Shown: positions 16,811 to 26,526, counted from the first letter of the stretch. The stretch is 64,000 nt of DNA from Pycnococcus provasolii (GCA_938743325.2 OW568887.1:186001-250000), one strand, 5' to 3'. Numbers and translations: made by a program. Notes: a model not told the origin generated them from the sequence alone.

Positions 16811-18769
16811 ATGCCCAAGGCTCGTGGTGGCGGTGGTGGCGGTGGCGGTGGCGCTGCTGCTCCTGCTCGTCTCCCTGCGTTATCTGCTGGTACTTCTCTC
16901 ACAGATGTTGGTGCGAATCTGCTGGATCCCATGTTCACGCTTGGCACATACCACGGTCGTTACCACCATCCCCCAGACGTTTCTAACGTGCTCGACCGAG
17001 CGAAAAAAGCTGGAGTGGAACGTATGATTGTTACGGCGGGATGTCTGTCGGAAGCACGTGAGGCGATCGCGTTCTGCGAAGAGCACGACCCGGCTGGCAC
17101 ATTCCTCTTCTGCACCGCGGGCGTGCACCCCACGCGCGTCGAAGTGGAATTCGAGGGTCAGACGGCGCAGGCCACCTTGGAGCAGTGGGACGAGTTCCTT
17201 CACGAGCACGTGCCGCAAGGGCGCATCGTCGCGCTCGGCGAGTGCGGGCTCGACGACGCGAGGCTGCAGTTCGCAAGTCAGGAAAGCCAGGACAGATGGT
17301 TGCTTCCACAGCTTAAACTAGCGAGAAAGCACAAGCTTCCGCTGTTCTTGCACATGAGAGGTTGTGACGACGACGAGGATGAGAACGCGACGGAGCCGTG
17401 TCCCGCGGCTGTGCGACTCGTGGATGCCATTCGTGCATCCCGGTCATCCTCCGGCGAGGAGCTGCTCCCGCACGGTGCAGTGTGCCACAGCTTCACCGGA
17501 ACGCGCGCGGATCTCGACCACCTGCTCAGTGTGGCTGGCATGACAATTGGGCTGAACGGGTGCTCGCTTCGCACGGAGCTGAACGTGCGTGTGGCGGCTG
17601 CCGTTCCTATCGACAGACTTATGCTCGAGACGGATTGTCCATGGTGCGAGCTCAAGCCTACTCACGCGTCGCGTGCGCTGTTGACTGCGACTGCGGCGCA
17701 GATGAGGGATCATGACGCGATGACGTACGTGAAGAAAGAAAAGTGGAGAAGCGACGCTCTCGTCAAAGGTCGCTGCGAGCCCATTCACATCATTCATGTC
17801 TTGCATGCCGTAGCTGCCGCACGACGCAAATATGCGGTAAGTGATTCGACCATGTCCTCAGACGAGACATGCGCGGTGCAATCGAGCGTCGAGGAACACG
17901 CTGCATACGTCGCGATGGCTGTGAATACAACGACGACTGCGGTGTTCTTTTCGAAGGGAGGTTCTCGTTCGAAGAAACCAATCTGCAAGACACCCTTATC
18001 CTTGAAGGTGGACGTGGACGTGCCACCGCCGCTGCACGACGTGGAACGCCTGGAGACGCCGACGGCAACGGACGTGGACCGCGACTTTGGTGCGCTGCTG
18101 AAAGACCGGCGCGGCATATCGCCGACGCTGGTTGTGTCCGTGCCCCCACCGGCGCCCGTACTTGAGGAGGACGTGACGCGCCTGGAGACGCCGACGGCAA
18201 CGGACGTGGACCGCGTCTTTGGCGAGCTGCTGAAAGACCGGCGCGGCATATCGCCGACGCTGGTTGTGTCCGTGCCCCCACCGGCGCCTGTGCATGAGGA
18301 GGACGTGACGCGCCTGGAGACGCCGACGGCAACGGACGTGGACCGCGACTTTGGCGCGCTGCTGAAAGACCGTCGCGGCATATCGCCGACGCTGGTTGTG
18401 TCCGTGCCCCCACCGGCGCCCGTACTTGAGGAGGACGTGACGCGCCTGGAGACGCCGACGGCAACGGACGTGGACCGCGACTTTGGCGCGCTGCTGAAAG
18501 ACCGTCGCGGCATATCACCAACGCTGGTTGTGTCCGTGCCCCCACCGGCGCCTGTGCATGAGGAGGACGTGACGCGCCTGGAGACTCCAACGGCAGTCCA
18601 GGTGGACCGCGACTTTGGCGCCTTACTGGAGGAGAAGAAGGACGAGGAGGAGGACACCACCACCGCCGCCGCCGCCAACAACAACAACAGCAGCAGCAGC
18701 AGCAGCAGCGGCATGCTGCCAACACCAAGCTATTTGTGTGCTCTGCTTGCAAGATGGCTGCACTTGTAA
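16811..18769 (+). CDS. TATDN1: TATDN1-type TatD metal-dependent deoxyribonuclease with 44-residue repeat tail
   Basis: Residues about 28-340 match eukaryotic TATDN1 closely. They include TDVGANLLDPMFTLGTYHGR, TAGVHPTR, GRIVALGECGLD (metal-binding Glu), LPLFLHMRG (His), CHSFTGT (His), GLNGCSLRTELN, LMLETDCPWCELKPTHAS (Asp) and the closing RCEPIHIIHVL. TatD enzymes are Mg-dependent 3'-5' nucleases or phosphoesterases. A poly-Gly run follows the N-terminal MPKAR. After a linker there are five copies of a 44-residue unit (starts at 18049, 18181, 18313, 18445 and 18577; period 132 bp) with LETPTATDVDRDFGALL and PTLVVSVPPPAPV. The tail ends in Asn/Ser runs and a hydrophobic closing segment. Normal TATDN1 is about 300 aa, so the tail doubles it. 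Confidence 0.92.
   Translation: MPKARGGGGGGGGGAAAPARLPALSAGTSLTDVGANLLDPMFTLGTYHGRYHHPPDVSNVLDRAKKAGVERMIVTAGCLSEAREAIAFCEEHDPAGTFLFCTAGVHPTRVEVEFEGQTAQATLEQWDEFLHEHVPQGRIVALGECGLDDARLQFASQESQDRWLLPQLKLARKHKLPLFLHMRGCDDDEDENATEPCPAAVRLVDAIRASRSSSGEELLPHGAVCHSFTGTRADLDHLLSVAGMTIGLNGCSLRTELNVRVAAAVPIDRLMLETDCPWCELKPTHASRALLTATAAQMRDHDAMTYVKKEKWRSDALVKGRCEPIHIIHVLHAVAAARRKYAVSDSTMSSDETCAVQSSVEEHAAYVAMAVNTTTTAVFFSKGGSRSKKPICKTPLSLKVDVDVPPPLHDVERLETPTATDVDRDFGALLKDRRGISPTLVVSVPPPAPVLEEDVTRLETPTATDVDRVFGELLKDRRGISPTLVVSVPPPAPVHEEDVTRLETPTATDVDRDFGALLKDRRGISPTLVVSVPPPAPVLEEDVTRLETPTATDVDRDFGALLKDRRGISPTLVVSVPPPAPVHEEDVTRLETPTAVQVDRDFGALLEEKKDEEEDTTTAAAANNNNSSSSSSSGMLPTPSYLCALLARWLHL
18049..18640 (+). 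repeat. 132-bp in-frame tandem repeat, five copies, alternating as 264-bp dimers
   Basis: Starts at 18049, 18181, 18313, 18445 and 18577, each exactly 132 bp apart and nearly identical. Units alternate between PAPVLEED and PAPVHEED at their junctions, so the array looks like it grew by duplicating a two-unit block. The second unit has DRVFGELL instead of DRDFGALL. Confidence 0.9.
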
Positions 18770-18829
18770 ATCATGATTTTCGTTCCGAAGAAGAATGTAG
18801 AAGAAAAAAGGCAAAAATCAGTAATTACT

Positions 18830-19513
18830 TTACTGCTCCGTCTCAGACGGCCTGGTCTTTCCCTCCCACGTCGCCTGCCACTGCTTATCGTAGAACGTCG
18901 CCTCGTCGCTGAGCTCCTTGTAGACGTCGAGGTCCTTATCGCTGCGAACGAAGAGGCAGAAGAGCACGGTTCCGAGCGTCGCGATCTGTCCGAGCGGGCT
19001 CGTCAGCTGGTCGACAAGGCGCACGTGGAAGACGAGGTCAACGAGAAGTGCGACGGTGAATCCGACCATGGTGGCACGTCCGTTGATAAGCTCCGCCTCG
19101 GGAAGGTGGAAGCGGCGCACCCACACGGACGTGGGGATCTCGCTGAGGTCGAAGGTGACTGGCGTGGTGTCGGAGATGGGTTCCGGCGACACCTCGAGCC
19201 AGCGGCGGCGCACCACCTCGGCATCGATGACGGCATCCCAGTTCGTCTCACCGTCCGCGTTGGCGAACTGCGCGATGTCCCAGGTTCCGTTAACGAATCG
19301 TGGGTCATTGAAGCGTTGCCCAGGTTTCATGACAACTTTCGCATTCGAGGCATCTTTTCCTAAAGCCTTATCTCCCTTGAGCGTTCCACCCTTTTCGAGC
19401 GGCGACACCTTGCGCGCTCGCGTCTCGACGGCGGCACGCGGACGAATGGACGAACGCAACGACGGGCGAGCAACAGAGGGACGGGCATTTGAGAGTTTCA
19501 TCATGGTTGACAT
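18830..19513 (-). CDS. LIL3: Light-harvesting-like protein LIL3
   Basis: LIL3 anchors geranylgeranyl reductase and protochlorophyllide reductase in thylakoids for chlorophyll synthesis. The 227-aa product starts with a basic transit peptide. It then shows family blocks: DPRFVNGTWDIAQF, NWDAVIDAEVVRRRWLE, PVTFDLSEIPTSVWVRRFHL, the chlorophyll-binding helix PEAELINGRATMVGF, a second membrane helix, and the closing ATFYDKQWQATWEGK. The ATG at 19513 (MSTMMKLSN) was preferred to one 13 codons upstream. It converges on TATDN1 across about 60 bp. LIL3 is a strong sign of a green plastid lineage. Confidence 0.93.
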   Translation of the reverse strand: MSTMMKLSNARPSVARPSLRSSIRPRAAVETRARKVSPLEKGGTLKGDKALGKDASNAKVVMKPGQRFNDPRFVNGTWDIAQFANADGETNWDAVIDAEVVRRRWLEVSPEPISDTTPVTFDLSEIPTSVWVRRFHLPEAELINGRATMVGFTVALLVDLVFHVRLVDQLTSPLGQIATLGTVLFCLFVRSDKDLDVYKELSDEATFYDKQWQATWEGKTRPSETEQ

Positions 19514-20061
19514 TATTTTATTTCTTTCTAAAATGGGAAAGGGAAGTGACAAGTCGAGACGAGACTTAGGGAGACGCGAAAGGAAAGGAAGTCCGCCGAC
19601 AGACCTCTAGCTAGAGTTCCTTCCCCCTCAGGCCTCAGGGAGGAACGTGTCCCGTGTTGTCGTTGTCAGAACAACAAAATGCACGCAGAGGATCCCCGTC
19701 CGGATAGGACAGAATCACCAAAGAGTGGGAGAGGAGGGGGAAACAGGGATCCCCAATCTCTTCGGAGGATTTTTTCCGATCATTTCATTTCACGTGCAGG
19801 ATCCTCTTCCCTTTCATCAGCCTTTTGGCTTTTTAGTTTTTATGTACCAAACGGTTCGGGTTTCCGATTCGAGAATTCCGTTTCGGGGTTCCGTTTCGGG
19901 GTTTCTTTCGGGAATTCTGTTTTTCGGGGTTTTCTTTCTTTGAAAATTATAACGCTCATCAACCAGTCAACTATCGGCGTCCGTCCGGTGGACATACATT
20001 TCTGATTTCTTCAAGAGTCACTCAAGTCACTCCTCCTCCAGTCCTTCAATCAACTAATTAC
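19514..20061. other. Divergent gap between LIL3 and the R-SNARE gene
   Basis: No gene is supported. From about 19879 to 19935 there are four imperfect copies of tttcggggtt, a G-rich repeat unlike the TTAGGG arrays. The rest is mixed sequence with a T-rich stretch, and presumably includes both promoters. Confidence 0.5.
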
Positions 20062-20949
20062 ATGTCCGTGCTTTACGCGTTCGTAGGTGCGATCCCACAA
20101 CAACAACAACAACAACAACAACAACATGGTGTGGTGAATCCAGCATCATCGTCGTCATCTAGCAATACGCAAAGCGGAGGAGGTGTTGTGTGGTGCGATG
20201 CTGTACACAATCGCAGCACCAGTAACGCCGACGCTAATGCTGCTTCGTCGAAACTGCCGTCGAAAAGCCGGTCGACATCTTCGCATATGCAGCAGAAAAA
20301 CTACTACTACCGAAACTCTGCAATGCAAATGCTCGGCAAACTAAGCATCTCAGATGGTCCCTCTGCAAATTATCCAACCGCCGCCGCAGCAGCAACAACA
20401 ACGCAGAGGTACGCGTTCGAAATCGACGCATCCAAAATGGCGCACGTCTTGTTGAAACATCGCGTCGCGTACGGCGTCGTGTGCACGCCAAACACGCCGG
20501 AAAGTGTCACAACTGGACTGCTCGCGACGATGCGACGGTCCTTCGAAAACGAATTTGATGCCGAGGAAATCGCACAAATCTGTACGATGAACGATGCAGC
20601 AGCTACCGCATCCACGCGAAGCTTTCTACCTACCTTGCAGAATCTCATCGACAGCACACCCACGGATGCGCCACTGAATGAAGTCAAGTCGCACATCGCA
20701 GAGGTCAAACAGGTCATGACAGACAACATCGAGAAGGTGCTCGCACGAGGAGAGCAGCTCGAGGTGGTCGCAGCAAAGGCGGACAATCTCACCGCACATG
20801 CACGCGACTTTCACATACGAGGTCGCTCGCTACGTCGACGCATGTGGTGGAAAGAGATGAAGTACAAGCTGCTCATTGCACTTGCGATCATTCTTCTCCT
20901 GCTGATCATCTTCTTTTGGGCGTGTGGTGGAGTGAAGTGTGTGACGTGA
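20062..20949 (+). CDS. VAMP7-type R-SNARE with a Gln-rich insert in the longin domain
   Basis: Longin R-SNAREs drive vesicle fusion with endosome, vacuole or plasma membrane. The 295-aa product has the longin start MSVLYAFVGA, a poly-Gln run at 13-21 followed by about 60 low-complexity residues, then the rest of the longin domain (YAFEIDASKMAHVLLKHRVAYGVV). The R-SNARE helix VKQVMTDNIEKVLARGEQLE carries the zero-layer Arg in the usual place. MWWKEMKYKL and a C-terminal membrane anchor near 269-289 close the protein. Usual length is about 220 aa, so the insert accounts for the excess. The insert comes from CAA and Ser-codon repeats. The family is certain; the exact class (VAMP71 or VAMP72) is not. 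Confidence 0.92.
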   Translation: MSVLYAFVGAIPQQQQQQQQQHGVVNPASSSSSSNTQSGGGVVWCDAVHNRSTSNADANAASSKLPSKSRSTSSHMQQKNYYYRNSAMQMLGKLSISDGPSANYPTAAAAATTTQRYAFEIDASKMAHVLLKHRVAYGVVCTPNTPESVTTGLLATMRRSFENEFDAEEIAQICTMNDAAATASTRSFLPTLQNLIDSTPTDAPLNEVKSHIAEVKQVMTDNIEKVLARGEQLEVVAAKADNLTAHARDFHIRGRSLRRRMWWKEMKYKLLIALAIILLLLIIFFWACGGVKCVT

Positions 20950-21147
20950 TTTTACTAAAAAAATGCGTAACACAAAAAAATCACCCAAAAAGGCATCAGA
21001 CTCTTTCGAATGTTTGTGCTGTTGTTTTTCTTTGGTATGTTTTTGGTTGCTGTTGCTGCTTTTTTTTTGTTTTTGTCGTTGTTCGTTGTTCCATTGAGTC
21101 GTCATCCCCAAAAAGAACGAAAAAAGAGAAGAGTAAAAAAAGAAACC

Positions 21148-22218
21148 TTAACGTCCACCGGGCAGCTGCAGAAGTCCCGTTGCGCCACCGGGAGGCAGCA
21201 CCTCGACACCACGTGCCTGCATCGCCGCCTTCGTTGGCAGCTGGCTCTTCTTCCATCCGTTGAATCCACCCTTGATCACGTACACCTGTCCAAAGCCCAT
21301 GGATGAAAGGCGCTTCGCGATGTTCGACGCCTTGCTTCCGTTGGAGTCAAGCAGGAGGATCTGCGTTCCTCGCGTGACGCGCTTGAGTCCCGCGACGCGC
21401 ATGGCAGCGACGCCATCCTCGACGGAGTTGACATCCTTAAACTGTCCGCGAAGGGCTCCAGACTCGATTCCGCTCGGCACGCGGTTCACCTTTCCGCTTG
21501 CGGCGCGCGGCACGTCCGGCAGTCCGGAGCCAGCCACCTCGGAGTCTCCGCGGATGTCGACGAGAACGGCGTTGCTCTCCGTCACGAGCACGTCAAGCGC
21601 CTGCAGGGCAGTGTACTCGCCGGCGTAGCCTCGCGCAGCGACGCTGAGCGCGCCGAGCAGGCTGGGCGCGGCGAGGTAGAGCACGACCGCGGCGCCGGCG
21701 TAGACGGCAAGGTCCTGCGGCTCCTGCTCGGAGAGCGCGGCGACGACACCCTGCAGAACTCCGACCGTCTTCTCGACCGCCGGTCCGGCGACGGTGACGG
21801 TCTTGCTCGCGACGTCCGTGACGGTCGCGGTGTCGACACCCTGGTCAGCGAGCGCCTTGATCGCCGCCTCTCCGGCGGGCTTCGCCGCGGCGACAATTTT
21901 CGTGGCTGCGTCAGAGACGACGGGTGCGGCAGCGTCCAAAGACGACTTCACGACAGGCGACGCCTCTTCAAGTGCCTTGGATGCCTGTTCGATCGCACTG
22001 GATGTGAGTGGCGCAGCTTTTTCTGAGAGCGACGACACCAGACCACCTGTTCCTGAAACGATGTCCGCAAACTTAGCAGCAGCCCCACTTGAGGCGGCAA
22101 ACGCAGGGGCCGGGGTCCCCACAAGAAGGAGAGAAGACCCACCGACTACACCAGCAGGGGCAAGACGGATAGGCAAAGGTGCACGAGGCTTGACAGACAT
22201 GCGAGACGCGAGAGCCAT
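21148..22218 (-). CDS. CAS: Thylakoid calcium-sensing receptor CAS with rhodanese-like domain
   Basis: CAS is a thylakoid membrane protein that links calcium to photoprotection and CO2 responses in algae and plants. The 356-aa product has a transit peptide and a cleavage site near AFAASS (about 41). An Ala-rich, low-complexity N-terminal domain with repeated acidic residues follows. One membrane helix lies at about 169-192 and a C-terminal rhodanese-like domain at about 205-325 (AVLVDIRGDSE, ILLLDSNGSKASNIAKRL, VYVIKGGFNGWKKS). The rhodanese active Cys is absent, as expected for CAS. It converges on the SNARE gene. Confidence 0.88.
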   Translation of the reverse strand: MALASRMSVKPRAPLPIRLAPAGVVGGSSLLLVGTPAPAFAASSGAAAKFADIVSGTGGLVSSLSEKAAPLTSSAIEQASKALEEASPVVKSSLDAAAPVVSDAATKIVAAAKPAGEAAIKALADQGVDTATVTDVASKTVTVAGPAVEKTVGVLQGVVAALSEQEPQDLAVYAGAAVVLYLAAPSLLGALSVAARGYAGEYTALQALDVLVTESNAVLVDIRGDSEVAGSGLPDVPRAASGKVNRVPSGIESGALRGQFKDVNSVEDGVAAMRVAGLKRVTRGTQILLLDSNGSKASNIAKRLSSMGFGQVYVIKGGFNGWKKSQLPTKAAMQARGVEVLPPGGATGLLQLPGGR

Positions 22219-23232
22219 TGAGCTTGAATTGTTTGTGATCGCGAGACCGCCGATCGGGAGGGGAACCGCAGCTTGGTGGAAGTTTAGACGGATAGATAGA
22301 TTTGGGGACCCGTGATCGGTGTCTGTGGCTCGCTCCGATCACCCCGGGGGGGGGAGGCGGGTTGAGGGGGGGGTACACCTTTGGTTGGATTGGCTGGGTT
22401 GGATTGGCCACGTGACCACGTCTGGCACCTCCACTGACCTCCACGGTGGAAGCCTAGCTTCATAGTATGGAGGAAACCTACCGGCCGGCGTAGGTGGTCG
22501 TCTCTGGAAACGCGTCTCCCACACGACACACGCGAGCTTGACAGACGCGCAGACAGCAGAGTCAGTTTCTCAGCGCAATACATAGAAAAAACACGGGAAT
22601 TTCCCACTTGATGAGCAGCTCCTTGAGACAAAAAGAAGAGGCAGCAGCTCCACAAACAGCACAAACGGCGTATTCCTAGTCTCTGTGTTGGTCGAATGAT
22701 CGGATCCCGCGGCCTACCAACGCTGTGGGACCCATCATTTTCTCCTCGCCATCCTTTTCTAAGGGATTGCTGCCAAGAAACATGACATCAACGCTGACAT
22801 CAACGTTGTCAAGACAACAACGTTGTCGTTCCCATCAACGTGACATCACCTCTTGCCTTAGTACTACCTGCTGCTTCGAGTTCGAAATTCCTGTTGGAAA
22901 GGGTTGGGGAAAGGGACCTGTGAACCCAAACGCAACCAGGAAAGGAGTGGCAACTGGGCAAGTTTTAGTAGACAAATAAGTGAAGTTGGCGCCGTTCTCG
23001 CCCGCGTGTAAGCTCTCCAAGACTCTTTCACAAGGCTGCGCCGTCGAACCCTGAAGACCCTTTTGCCGCCTGGGACCCGTGGTTTTTTCTTTTTCAGCAT
23101 AATAAGTTACGTACCTTAAGGTTTCAGGTTTCATCCCCATCACTGGGGGTAGGTGTGCAGTTGCTTTTCAGTTGCTTTTCAGTGCCAGGGGTATTCTTTT
23201 CTTAACGTTAAGTTAAGTCACTTTTGGTAAGT
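22219..23232. other. One-kilobase gap between CAS and the TPX2-like gene
   Basis: I see no convincing gene. There are G runs near 22345-22375 and repeated ctgacatcaacg/caacgttg motifs near 22787-22850. A GTAAG near 23008 and a pyrimidine-rich tract ending in CAG at 23097 could bound a 90-bp intron in the 5' leader of the downstream gene. That intron is a guess without transcript data. Confidence 0.4.
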
Positions 23233-25158
23233 ATGTCGCCGTCTCATCAAAGTGGGTCATCAAAAGGGGCATCCTCAGCGTCATCCATGCAGCCTTCTTT
23301 TTCATCAGGAGCTCATTCTTTTAGTTCTCATTCTCATTCTCAGGGGGCCGCTTCCGCTTCTGCTTCTTCTGGGGGCCAGAGTCTTGCTGATCCTAAGGAG
23401 GCGCCTCACACGGAAACCACGGCGTATGTCAAGCTCTGCTTAGCGGCCGACTCAGCTGTCACGCAGCAGCAGACGGAGATGCTACTTAGGCGCATACAAA
23501 CGACGGGGTGCACGGCGGCGAAAATAAGAGTTCTCAGCGCAGCCTCGCTCGCCGCGGGACTTGGCGTGCAGATGAACATCGCGGAGCTGCTCAAGGATGC
23601 CGTGCTCTCTTTCGACGCGTCCATACGGGGAGAAGGCCAATCTCTTACGCCGTCGCCGACTGGAAGTGGGGACAGCAAGCGCAAGTCGACGACGCCAAAA
23701 AGCAGCAGCAGCCGACGCTCGTCGCCAGCCTCTGCAAACAAAACGCCGCTCAGCAACATGAGCAACAAGAGCGGACGCAGCGGCTCGGTGACCGTCAAGG
23801 CGACGTACTTCGATAGCCTCGACGGCGACGACTCCGAATTTGCGCGGCAGAGGCGAAAGCGCGAGGAGGAGGCTGCTGCTGCCAACAACAGCAGCGACGT
23901 CGAGAACACCGCCGACGACGCAGACAATACCTCACCAGCGAACGCCAATAGGAAGAGAACGCCGACGCGTGGACCAGCGAGTGCGCGCCGCTCGCCGCTA
24001 AGCGCGACGTCACCGCTCGACGGTGCGAACGCTCGCAGGAGTGCGGGAACGCCTCGCGTGGACATGAGGACGGGCGAATGCGCGTACATGCGTCCCACGG
24101 AAAGCCGCATGCAGTATGAGACGCAGACGAAAACCGATCTCGAAAATCCTGACCGGCTCAAGGTTCACCCTTATCTCGCCAGCACGCACGCGAACGTGTA
24201 CGACGTGCGCACCATGTCCATCTCGCCGCAGCACGGCGCGCACCGATCCAGCTTCGTTTCTGAGTTTGACAGCAGCAAGAGCATGATGTACGCAATCAGG
24301 GGAAGCAACGTGCTCCGACAGCCAACCACACCAAGGTCGTCAGAACAGAAGCCTTTCAACCTGCACTGCAACGCGCGCGTCTCCTCGCGACTGAAGATGG
24401 AGGAGGAAGAGAGAAAGGCGCGCGAGCGGGAGGAGCGACGCGCCGCGTCCAGCTTCAGGGCAAGCCCGTACAAGAAAAGCGTGGAGCCCAAAATCCCCGT
24501 TCGTCCTCGAAGCGCAGGGCCGACACGTCCCGTCGCGCCAACCCTTGACACGGCGAAACGTTCGAGCGACTGGGTGGAGTTCAAAACGTTTGCCTCGAGC
24601 ATGTTCGAAAGATTTCAGCAGACGAAGCAGATGCACGAGAAGCAGAGAGAGCTCACACGCACGTCCATGGCAGAGGAGAAGATTCGAAAGGCTTCGCAAG
24701 GATTCGATCGACGCACGACTATAGAGAAGGGTGTGATAGCCCCGCCGAAGCTGAGTAGCGAGGATCGCGTCGCACAGCGTGAGGAGTTTGACCGTTACAT
24801 CAAAGAGAAAGAGGACCTTGCGGCGCAGCTAGCGGAGGAGCAGATGCGCTTGAGGGCGCTGGAGGAGGAGCGCGAAGTGAAGGAGCTGCGAAAAAGCCTC
24901 GTGATCAAGGCGACGCCGATTCCGGACTTCTCGATGCCTTTCGTGCCAGGTAAAAGCGAGATGGAGTTGACGAAGGCGGTGGGACCAGAATTGACGACTG
25001 GCAAGAGGTCCATGGACAAGGCGAACAGTGTGGAGAAGAGGCGACAGAAGAACGGATTCCGCGTCGGTGACGGCAGCCCGCCCGAGCCTAGGAACTACCG
25101 CGTGGACATGGTGCCGAGCTTCTTCGCCGAATCGTTGAGGAAGAGTATATTGATGTGA
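23233..25158 (+). CDS. TPX2-like microtubule-associated protein
   Basis: The 641-aa protein has a Ser/His/Gly-rich start, a short helical region and a basic, disordered middle with many Ser, Arg and Lys. Two segments resemble TPX2 family regions: PFNLHCNARVSSRLKMEEEE followed by a charged helix, and EERxxKELRKSLVIKATPIPDF near the C-terminus (ATPIPDFSMPFVPGKS). TPX2 proteins nucleate spindle microtubules and activate Aurora kinase; plant and algal relatives bind microtubules without the Aurora part. The match is motif-level. The first ATG is at 23233; the frame is open slightly further but without ATG. Convergent with the radical-SAM-like gene across about 510 bp. Confidence 0.6.
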   Translation: MSPSHQSGSSKGASSASSMQPSFSSGAHSFSSHSHSQGAASASASSGGQSLADPKEAPHTETTAYVKLCLAADSAVTQQQTEMLLRRIQTTGCTAAKIRVLSAASLAAGLGVQMNIAELLKDAVLSFDASIRGEGQSLTPSPTGSGDSKRKSTTPKSSSSRRSSPASANKTPLSNMSNKSGRSGSVTVKATYFDSLDGDDSEFARQRRKREEEAAAANNSSDVENTADDADNTSPANANRKRTPTRGPASARRSPLSATSPLDGANARRSAGTPRVDMRTGECAYMRPTESRMQYETQTKTDLENPDRLKVHPYLASTHANVYDVRTMSISPQHGAHRSSFVSEFDSSKSMMYAIRGSNVLRQPTTPRSSEQKPFNLHCNARVSSRLKMEEEERKAREREERRAASSFRASPYKKSVEPKIPVRPRSAGPTRPVAPTLDTAKRSSDWVEFKTFASSMFERFQQTKQMHEKQRELTRTSMAEEKIRKASQGFDRRTTIEKGVIAPPKLSSEDRVAQREEFDRYIKEKEDLAAQLAEEQMRLRALEEEREVKELRKSLVIKATPIPDFSMPFVPGKSEMELTKAVGPELTTGKRSMDKANSVEKRRQKNGFRVGDGSPPEPRNYRVDMVPSFFAESLRKSILM

Positions 25159-25668
25159 TTTGCGCGCGGGGCTTTTGTTGACGAGTAATCGCGAACGCTT
25201 AAGGGAAAATGAAACGGTTGTTGGTTGTCTTACAATGGACCAAAGTCTTCTTCTCACCTGCGTCCATTTTACAACCCTTCCACCCACCGCAAGTCGAAAA
25301 AAAATGTCTGAGACGGTAAGGACATGCGCATCATTCTGCAACCTTCACTTTTTTTTTCCGTTATAAAATATTCGTTTTGGGTTGACCAATAGTGAAGTGA
25401 AACATAAAAATGGCGCCGACTTAAAAAAAGTTATGTGCCAGAGCGGGATCCCAGACCTCGACCTATTTATTTTCTCGGAACATTGCAAATATGGGTTCCG
25501 TGGAAAGTGCAAACTGGTCAAATCTGCATTTACTTTACATTACCTCCGACGTTGCGTCGCGCATCTTCCAGAAATGAGTGAAGCTGCGAGGATGATGGCG
25601 GCATGACCAATATGTCGAGCCTGCACAAACGCAAGCGGGCTCGACTACGATTCACAAATGGGGTAGTT
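25159..25668. other. Convergent gap without a supported gene
   Basis: Contains a 74-codon open frame (25382-25606) with no recognisable features, and no telomere-like array. Presumably holds the 3' ends of the TPX2-like and radical-SAM-like genes. Confidence 0.4.
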
Positions 25669-26526
25669 TTACGGGTGGTAGCTGCGCGTGCGAAACGACG
25701 TCGCGCCTAGAGCCTCCGCGAGTGCACGCGTGTTCGCCGTGCTCGCGCCCGGCGCCTCAACGGCGCAACACTCAACGGCCACACCGCGCGTACTAAGCGC
25801 CTCGATCAACGCGCAAATGTTTGCGAATGCGTCCGTTGGTACTGGCACGGCATGCTTCGCTTCGTTCGGGTTCTCCAACGTGTACTGTTCCACGAGTGCG
25901 TCTGTGCACGTCTGGAACGCCTTTGGGTTCTCCGCGCACAGGTTGATGGTCACGTCGCTGATTCGCGCGTCTGCGATGCGTTGCGCGACGTCGTCCGCAC
26001 CCCCGACGTCTGCGGGCAGCATAGTTGTGACAAGTCGAAGAGGCACGCCGTGTCTTCTTTCGTGAATGATGCGCGCGGCATCGCAGATTTCGTCGAGTCG
26101 AAACGTCGGCTCACCAATCCCCGCGAACGTCGCGCCTGTGTCGTTCTCTCCCATCCCAATAACACCTTGATTATTCTCATCCAGCACTTCGTAGTACCTC
26201 TCGACGACGTCCGCCATTTCCGCAGCCGTGGGATCGGACGAGCCGTCGGGGGCGAGCGGGACGAGGCCTGAATCTGACCCGGACGCCAGCAAGGATGGGA
26301 GAAAGGCGGGGCCACGCAGGAGCGGCCACGGGAATCCATTGACCAGGCCGGACGGCTGCAGGTACAGACGTCCACCACCACCACCACCACCACCACCACG
26401 CGAGGACGAACCACCACCACCACCACCACCACCACCACCGCCGCCGAGCACGTACGCGACGCCACGACGCATAGACTGCATAGACCGCAAAGACGACATG
26501 CCTATAGACGACGGCGACTTAGACAT
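25669..26526 (-). CDS. Radical-SAM-fold protein related to the TatD-associated family, without the Cx3Cx2C cluster motif
   Basis: The 285-aa product starts MSKSPSSIGM and has two poly-Gly runs before the fold. The body follows a TatD-associated radical SAM pattern from memory: LYLQPSGLVNGFPWPLLRGP where a CxxxCxxC loop would be expected, TFAGIGEPTFRLDEICDAAR (the GEP motif), then ISDVTINLCAENPKAF, and the closing GATSFRTRSYHP (FRxRxY end). No CxxxCxxC is present, so the iron-sulfur cluster could not bind in the usual way. The nearest ATG is at 26526; the frame is open slightly further upstream without ATG. TATDN1 lies about 7 kb away. Fold assignment is moderate. Confidence 0.6.
   Translation of the reverse strand: MSKSPSSIGMSSLRSMQSMRRGVAYVLGGGGGGGGGGGGSSSRGGGGGGGGGRLYLQPSGLVNGFPWPLLRGPAFLPSLLASGSDSGLVPLAPDGSSDPTAAEMADVVERYYEVLDENNQGVIGMGENDTGATFAGIGEPTFRLDEICDAARIIHERRHGVPLRLVTTMLPADVGGADDVAQRIADARISDVTINLCAENPKAFQTCTDALVEQYTLENPNEAKHAVPVPTDAFANICALIEALSTRGVAVECCAVEAPGASTANTRALAEALGATSFRTRSYHP

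Noticed and set aside
17790-18752. Long antisense open frame opposite the TATDN1 repeats
   Set aside because: It repeats with the same 132-bp period and has no family features; it is a shadow of the sense repeat.
22801-22826. Hairpin made of caacgttg motifs
   Set aside because: The motif is self-complementary and short, so the apparent stem is weak and has no context.
25382-25606. 74-codon frame between the TPX2-like and radical-SAM-like genes
   Set aside because: No recognised features; probably 3' untranslated sequence.
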